Shown here piece after piece: positions 58,028-64,000 of a stretch of 64,000 bases of DNA. Within the stretch, counting starts at the first letter, position 1; each line of letters begins with the position of its first letter. The notes under the pieces are model-generated. The model worked only from the letters and a program-made list of their open reading frames with translations, did not search any database and was not told where the DNA came from. Location of the stretch: assembly GCA_024760905.1 (NCBI GenBank), contig CM045732.1, forward strand, positions 52,830,996-52,894,995, given 5' to 3'. The stretch is from Plotosus lineatus (taxonomy: Eukaryota > Chordata > Actinopteri > Siluriformes > Plotosidae). Both the position numbers and the translations under genes were made by a program.

Positions 58028-61000
58028 GGGTAACGATAACCAATACACGATTATAAGCAGACAGCAAATAAAATATTAATTTAAAAACCTGATGTTAGTA
58101 TCAGGGCGATTCACTTGTATAGCAATAACTACATCTAAAAATTTTCCTGTAAACTGTGTCTCAATGCTTCGTATCAGCATGAAGGAATTGGATCAGTTGG
58201 GATGATGGTGTATTTCCTTCAGTAAACTGCGTGTACAACTATTGCATCTATTACATGTTGTGTAAATGGGTTCACTTTCAAGCACCATGGTAGATATACA
58301 GACAGGTAGACAGATAGATGGATGGATAGACTATATGATCAAAATAATTGTGTAGAATGTCTTTGTATGTTGTAGTTTTAAGAATTCCTTTCACTGGAAC
58401 TAAGGGACCCAAACATATTCAAGTATGAAAATAACATAGTACACAATGCAAGGTTCTCAAGTATGTGGATATCAGAGGTTAGTATGGAAGTGGTTGGCCT
58501 GCACAGTCTTAACTTTAACCCCAATGAATCCCTGAACTGGATTGATGACCACGAAAGACAACTATGTGTGAAAACCTTACCTTATCTTACCTGATCTGAT
58601 GAATGGCCTTGCTCTGAAAGGGAAAATTCCTACTATACTGTTTTAAAATTTAACAGAAAGGCTTCCCAGAAAAATTAAGGTTACTAAAATAGCAAAGCGG
58701 AGACTACATCTAATAAGGTGCTCAACAAGCACATTACAGAGGTGGCTGATAAGATGCTCAAAAAGATTTAGCCATGTAGTGTACTTAGAAGTATATAACA
58801 CAAATCAAAGTTTCTAATCAAAGCATTTGAAAGATTATGATGTAGTAGATTCATTTTCCATAACCGCTTAATCCTAATTAGGGTTGCAGGGAGGCTGGCG
58901 CCCATCCCAGCCAACTCCGGGCAAGGGTAGAGTACACCCTGGTCAGCTTGCCAGGCCATCACAGGTCAGAAACACACTGATGGCTATGCAGCTACTGTTG
59001 TCGAAAGGTTCTTTTACAGGCCTCACACCATAGACAGTGAGAGACATGGCCAGCCTTTGATAACTCAGTTAGGTGGACTGGGGAGACAATGACAACCCAT
59101 TGAGAGTGGGGCTTGAACCCCCAACCTTAGGATCAGTGATCCGACACCTTACCACCAGGCCACCACTGCCGAGTAGTAGTAGTAGTACAGCACCTTACCA
59201 CCAGACCACCACTGCGCAGTAGTAGGAGTAGTAGCGGTAGTAGTAGCGGTAGTAGTAGCAGTAGCAGCAGCAGCAGTAGTAGTAGTAGTAGCAGTAGCAA
59301 CAGTAGTAGTAGTAGTAGTAGTAGTAGTAGAAGTTGTGGTACTGGTAATGGTAGTGGTAGTGGTAGTGGTAGTGGTAGTAGTAGCAGTAGCAGCAGCAGC
59401 AGTAATAGTAGTAGTAGTAGTGGTAGTGGTGGTAGTGGTAGTAGTAGTGGTAGTGGTTGTGGTACTGGTAATGGTAGTGGTAGTAGTAGTGGTTGTGGTA
59501 CTGGTAATGGTAGTGGTAGTAGTAGTGGTTGTGGTACTGGTAATGGTAGTGGTAGTGATAGAAGTAGTGGTAGTAGTAGTGGTAGTAGTAGTGGTACTGG
59601 TAGTTGTAGTGGTAGTAGTAGTGGTTGTGGTACTGGTAATGGTAGTGGTAGTAGTAGTGGTTGTGGTACTGGTAATGGTAGTGGTAGTGATAGAAGTAGT
59701 GGTAGTAGTAGTAGTAGTGGTAGTAGTAGTGGTAGTAGTAGTGGTACTGGTAGTTGTAGTGGTAGTAGTAGTGGTTGTGGTACTGGTAATGGTAGTGGTA
59801 GTGGTAGTAGTAGTGGTTGTGGTAATGGTAGTGGTAGAAGTAGTGGTAGTAGTAGCAGTAGCAGCAGCAGCAGCAGTAGTAGTAGTAGTGGTTGTGGTAC
59901 TGGTAATGGTAGTGGTAGTGGTAGTGGTAGTAGTAGTGGTTGTGGTACTGGTTATGTAGTGGTAGTGGTAGTGGTAGAAGTACTTTTAGTAGTAGCAGTA
60001 GCAGTAGTAGTAGTAGTAGTAGTAGTGGTAGTGGTGGTAGTAGTAGTGGTAGTAGTAGTCGTGGTGGTGGTACTGGTAGTGGTAGTAGTAAAAGAATTAA
60101 TAATGTATAAAATGTGTTTATTACAACTATCTTCATGGTTTTCTGAAAAATGATCTACAGAGGCAAATATAAAATCGCATCAGAAAAAAAAACAATCTGT
60201 CAGTAAATGCTCAATTCTAATTTTAATGTGCTGCATGCACACTTGTATAACAGGGCTGAGCTAAAACAGGAGGTCACAGTGTGACAAGGTGTTAATGGCT
60301 ATCTGTCAGGACCCAAGGCCAAACTGGCTGACACAGAGCCTAACACTGACTCGGACCGGCATTAACACAGATAAGAGGAATTCTAGCCCAAACATATAAT
60401 TCATCTTTTAAACGAGAGGCTTATCGGAGTTGTGAAAGAACCTTGCTAGTATATCACTTGTCAAAACTAATGCAGTGTGACTCATTGGAGTCAGCCAACA
60501 TTTCATCGGCCAACATCTCATCATTCAATGCAAAAATCAATACGTACTTTGTAATGTGTTGCATAAATGTAATTTCTCAGAGTACTGTATACTGTATTGC
60601 ATTATAATATTGAGATGGGTATAGAAAAGCCGCCCCATCCTTTAAAAGATTCCATTTTCCAGATGTATTTATTCATTGCAACATAACAGTTTATTCGTTT
60701 TCATTCATTTTCTAAGCCGCTTAATCCTAATTAGAGTTGAAGGGAAGGCTGGTGCTCATCTCAGCTGTCTCTGGGTGAGGGCAGGGTATACCCTGAACAG
60801 CTCATCATACCATTGCAGGGCCAACACACATACAACCATTCACACTCATACTCAAACCTAACACATGCTGGTTAAGGAATTAACATTCTTTGCTGGTTTT
60901 CTCCTTTTGTTTATCCAGTTTGAAAGAACAGCCTGAACAGGTCCTACTAGTATCACATTCCACTTCTTGATTATGGATTATGTCCTCTGAGGATTGATAA

Positions 61001-61313
61001 TTATTTTAAATGTTTTTCTATCAAACCTCTGACTTTTCCCTGTCCACATTATTATTCCTGAGATCTTTTGTCAGGGCCTTGCTACCCACAGTTTATTGTT
61101 TACTTTTTATAGCTGTTTTTATACTGAACTAATCAGAATAAGTACAGTTAGTATGCAATGGAAAAAGGTAATTTGTCACAGCAAATTGAGCATACAAGTA
61201 TTTTTTTAATTATCTCAGTATTGTTGTTTTTTTGTAAGTTTTGTTTGCTTGCTCTTATATATTTTAAATGGCTGTTTTACATCTGCATTGATGAAATACA
61301 GCAGAAATGTTTT

Positions 61314-61398
<85 letters not shown>

Positions 61399-61854
61399 AG
61401 TTTAGAAAGTGAATAATTTGAAACAGCGATTCATTTCTATACCAGTTATGTCTATAAACTATAGGTGTTCTGAGTGCACGTGAGTGATTGACTTCCTGCC
61501 CTTAATGTTTTGATGTATTTCAGCACCATAAATATGTTCAGTTATCTTAAAAGTACTGTAGATCATGAAAACCCTTACCTGGACCTCACCCTCCATGATT
61601 CCCAGCAGTGTCAGAAGATCATCTTTGGACAGATCCTTCAGGCTTAAACTCTGGTTATCTTTCTTAGTGGATATAGCCTCAATTTCTGACTGATTTTCAT
61701 CTTTTTCCTTTTGTTGAACCTTGCCCTTGATGCTCTTCTCTGTGACCTGCCGTTTCATATCCTCCTCCTGCTCTTCACTCATCTCATGGATTGTATGGGG
61801 ACCAACGAGAACCCCATTAGTTGAGGTTTCCTCTCCATCACTTTTAGATCTCAT
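50361..61854 (-). CDS. filip1: Filamin-A-interacting protein 1
   Basis: Cytoplasmic coiled-coil protein that binds filamin and promotes its turnover, affecting actin-dependent cell migration. Five coding exons: 61854-61579 (start MRSKSDGEE, ends with LLGIMEGEVQ), 57381-57208, 57031-56853, 54008-51212 (large exon), 50567-50361 (stop TGA). They join in frame to 3633 nt, 1210 residues; human FILIP1 is about 1213. Residues 1-90 are acidic/basic and low complexity. About 80-260 matches the CortBP2/FILIP1 N-terminal domain (LDRLQDKH, MLEQLLQAEKC, YMNKSDDFTNLLEQERER). A long coiled coil runs from about 140 to 670, followed by the conserved GRRMVDVP segment. The tail is Ser/Thr/Pro-rich and ends TRIPMSRG...KTGKAVLGALGIP...LPCGKI. 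Exon 2 ends in a GC donor. FILIP1L is excluded by the C-terminus and by synteny. Confidence 0.98.
50568..51211. other. filip1 last intron
   Basis: Contains a degraded SINE1-like stretch at about 50805-50960. Otherwise unique. Confidence 0.5.
54009..56852. other. filip1 intron before the large exon
   Basis: SINE1 core and head at 54932-55140 (minus), a V-SINE-like copy at 55910-56285 (minus), and a tail A fragment at 56455-56580 (plus). Rest unrecognised. Confidence 0.6.
57382..59170. other. filip1 intron 1 (coding), left part
   Basis: V-SINE-like copy at about 57725-57985 (minus) ending at (TG)n and a G-run (57985-58030), then unrecognised DNA, then a SINE1 tail A copy at about 58850-59170 (minus). 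Confidence 0.6.
59172..60090. repeat. ~920-bp degenerate (GTA/GTG)n trinucleotide array
   Basis: GTA, GTG and AGC triplets throughout, with a higher-order unit containing GGTTGTGGTACTGGTAATGG that recurs at least seven times (for example near 59455, 59490, 59527, 59627, 59662, 59772, 59890). Confidence 0.95.
60095..61578. other. filip1 intron 1, right part
   Basis: Mostly unique. V-SINE-like tail piece at about 60700-60850 (minus); compound (GT)n(GA)n at 61318-61395. Confidence 0.55.
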
Positions 61855-61861
61855 GTTGTCT
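61855..61861 (-). other. filip1: filip1 5' UTR stub of the start-codon exon
   Basis: A pyrimidine-containing acceptor (caactttag) lies immediately before 61861, seven bases upstream of the ATG. The noncoding first exon and promoter must therefore be to the right, probably outside this window. Confidence 0.65.
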
Positions 61862-62102
61862 CTAAAGTTGACACAAGAAAAAACATTGTTCACTAATTTT
61901 GTTTCCTGGAGAAAAAAAAAAATGCAATTTTTGATTATATTAAAGCAATCGTAAAAAACTTTTATGGAGTTTTACGAATGCTATTTACAGCAAAGAAAGA
62001 ATATAAATGTTTAAAAACCAAAGCAAATTGTCACAAACTCAGAAGTGCCTATCAAACTCCATGTCCCGAAACATAGCTTTGATTGTTTCATAATACCATG
62101 TA

Positions 62103-62577
62103 CAGTGATCCCTCGTTACTTCGAGCTTCAGTTTCTGCGGCTTCAGTGCATCACGGGTTTTTCAAAAATATTCATTGAAAAATTAAAAAATGCCGCAAAA
62201 CAAGACCAATTATGCAAAAAACCCCACAAACAAACAAAAACACAAAAAAAACCCAACCCAAAACCCCTCAACAAAACTACTTACATTTTTATGTGAGGTG
62301 TGCATCTGAGTGTGTGCATGCACATCTGTATATCTGCGTACGTCTGTATTTTTATTTTATTTACATCTTATGCATTATTTTTGAATGTTTAATTGTTATT
62401 ATACGCATTTATAGCATTGAATATGTATTTATTGATATTATACTGTATACACATATACATGTACATATACGTCAGTCAGGGGGGTCGATCCTACTTCACG
62501 GAAATCGGCAGTCGTGGGCGGTGGGGGGTGGGGGTGGTCCTTGGTCCCCATTAACCGCAGAAAGTGACGGATCTCAG
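62103..62577. mobile_element. TA-flanked element M11 (CAGGGATCCCT family) in filip1 5' intron
   Basis: Left end CAGTGATCCCTCGTTAC, right end GACGGATCTCAG, both next to TA. Uninterrupted 475-bp copy, useful as the reference length for the family. Confidence 0.7.
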
Positions 62578-62579
62578 TA

Positions 62580-63600
62580 TTTTAATATGAGTGATGAGTA
62601 TACATTATTAGTTATAAGAAATGTAACATTTTTATATACTTAACTCTCATTTAAACTAACACCAAGCCCCATTGGTTTCCAGTAGCTTGAATTATCTAGA
62701 ACTTTGGGACTATACAGTACTTGTCCAGTGTATTTATAAATCATACACTGTCTTTGATGCAAAATACTACTAACTCAAGAATTTGATGTTCAAAACAAGT
62801 AGTTAGAAGAAATACCAATGGAATTACATCAGAATTGAATAAAACTAAAGTTACACTACAGATCTTCTGGTTCCAGTGAAATCACTGTCCTGTCACATCT
62901 CGTGTATGCTTGCATTAATCTCAACTCACTCACACAGACGAACAAAACTAAGCTGTTTATCAGTGCTTTTCAAAGTTTCTACTTTCTTTCAGCTGGGACA
63001 TGATCTTTGTTTTTTTTTTTTTTAGAGGAGTGTTTCCTCATGATAGGATGGGAGGGAAAGTATGGCCAGCAATGATGTGTAATTTAGCTACAAAAAAAGG
63101 TCTCAGTAACTACCGAAACTTGAATATGTTTCAACCAGAAGACATCAAGTCTGAAAGCTACTTCACATGCAACATAAGCACAGTCTACATGAACACCCAC
63201 TCAGACAGGAGACTGAGAACATTTGAGGAACAAAAGTCTCTTTGAATGAGCTGATAAAACAGGAATTTGATACAATTTTTTTTTCAACATTTCTTATCTC
63301 TTCCAATTCCACATGTTCCAGGTGTTGCCTGGCAGGGGAAAAGGACATCTGAGGGAAGTTTGTTATAGGTGATATGATACAGCTTTTAAAGTTCCAAAAC
63401 TTATCTCAAAGAAACCTCATGTCAAGGTAAACCATTAGCGGCACTCAAACAAAACAAAAAAACCTGTACACAGGACTATTCCCAGAATATGGTGATGATG
63501 GGCAGTATGAAAGGTTTGTTGCATGAGTAAGTTCATCTGGTAGCCCAATTTTCTCCATGACTCGATTACCTGCCAATTCTGATTCACCAATAATCCTTCT
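62580..63600. other. filip1 5' intron or upstream DNA, nothing recognised
   Basis: Unique-looking sequence with no exon or element that I can support. Confidence 0.4.
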
Positions 63601-63604
63601 CGTA

Positions 63605-63710
63605 TCATAAAGCTCCAGGGTGTACTCTGCCCTCGTCTGGAGACTGCTGGGATAAGCGCCAGCCTCCCCGCAACCCTAATTAGGATTTAGCGGTTACATA
63701 AAATGAACTG
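63605..63710 (+). repeat. Tail A SINE fragment
   Basis: CCAGGGTGTACTCTGCCC through CTAATTAGGATTTAGCGG only. Confidence 0.7.
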
Positions 63711-63720
63711 AACTGATATA

Positions 63721-64000
63721 CAGTATCTTCTTCTTCTTCTTCTTTTACTTTCGGCTGCTCCCTTCAGGGGTCGCCACAGCAAATCATCCGCCTCCACCTC
63801 ACCCTGTCCTCCGCATCTTCTTTTCTGACTCCAACGACCTTCATGTCTTCCTTCACCACGTCCATAAATCTCTTCTTCGGTCTTCCTCGAGGCCTTCTGC
63901 CTGGTAGTTCCAACCTCAGCATCCTACTGCCAATATACTCACTATCCCTCCTCTGTACATGTCCAAACCATCTCAATCTAGCCTCTCTGACTTTGTCTCC
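63721..64000 (-). mobile_element. 3' end of an RTE-like LINE, truncated by window edge
   Basis: Minus-strand frame 63976-63764 encodes the basic C-terminal end typical of RTE-type reverse transcriptase ORFs (MRWFGHVQRRDSEYIG, LPGRRPRGRPKKRF, CCGDP end). It is followed by a short 3' UTR and a (GAA)n terminus at 63727-63744, as is usual for this clade. The 5' part lies beyond the window. Confidence 0.75.

Noticed and set aside
59195..60153. Long open frames of Tyr/His or Val repeats, up to 313 codons
   Set aside because: They come from the triplet-periodic GTA/GTG array; low complexity on both strands and inside a filip1 intron.
62212..62643. 143-codon frame
   Set aside because: Starts in an A-rich part of element M11 and runs through its interior; the same interior appears in other non-coding copies (4850, 49790).
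63764..63976. Basic 70-residue protein that could be taken for a host gene
   Set aside because: Matches the C-terminal end common to RTE-type LINE ORFs and is followed by a (GAA)n 3' end; treated as a truncated retroelement.

Overview
Organism and locus. This is a vertebrate nuclear window and almost certainly a teleost fish: vertebrate-type split genes with GT/AG introns, many Tc1/mariner-type DNA transposons and small TA-flanked inverted-repeat elements, tRNA-headed SINEs with LINE-like tails, and long microsatellites. I cannot fix the species. Four protein genes are present, all on the minus strand, in the order col12a1 - cox7a2 - tmem30a - filip1. This is the gene order and orientation I know from human 6q13-q14 (COL12A1, COX7A2, TMEM30A, FILIP1), so it is a conserved syntenic block.

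Layout (right to left is transcription order). 61861-50361: filip1, complete CDS in five coding exons (1210 codons plus stop), with the 5' noncoding exon(s) beyond the right edge. 44104-34953: tmem30a, complete CDS in seven exons (358 codons plus stop). 27687-23303: cox7a2, complete CDS in four exons (83 codons plus stop). 19982-11320: the first twelve coding exons of col12a1 (about 900 codons: signal peptide, FN3-1, vWA-1, FN3-2, vWA-2, FN3-3 to FN3-5), with a probable noncoding first exon and promoter near 21.8-21.95 kb. The rest of col12a1 lies beyond the left edge; 1-11319 looks like one large, repeat-filled intron. All exon joins given here keep the reading frame, and one of them (filip1 exon 2) needs a GC-AG intron.

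Non-genic DNA. Most of the remainder is mobile-element debris. There are two near-full-length Tc1-like elements (27875-29418 and 38537-40080, each with roughly 200-bp terminal inverted repeats and broken transposase frames), at least ten small TA-flanked inverted-repeat elements resembling pogo/Tigger relatives, two hAT-like nonautonomous elements with 8-bp duplications, three SINE families (about 15 copies of one of them), and the 3' end of an RTE-like LINE at the right edge. Several are nested: SINE in hAT in TA-element at 24.4-25.6 kb, and element in element next to filip1.

What stands out. A perfect spacerless 118-bp palindrome sits in col12a1 intron 1. A composite MITE with a ~235-bp hairpin begins 86 bp after the filip1 stop codon, upstream of the first canonical poly(A) signal I can find. 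A hairpin module with a conserved centre is shared by otherwise different MITEs. One SINE body is joined to two unrelated 3' tails. A ~430-bp polypyrimidine tract starts about 15 bp after the tmem30a exon 1 donor. I found no undescribed gene system. The four genes do unrelated jobs (extracellular matrix, respiration, lipid flipping, actin regulation) and share only their chromosomal neighbourhood.
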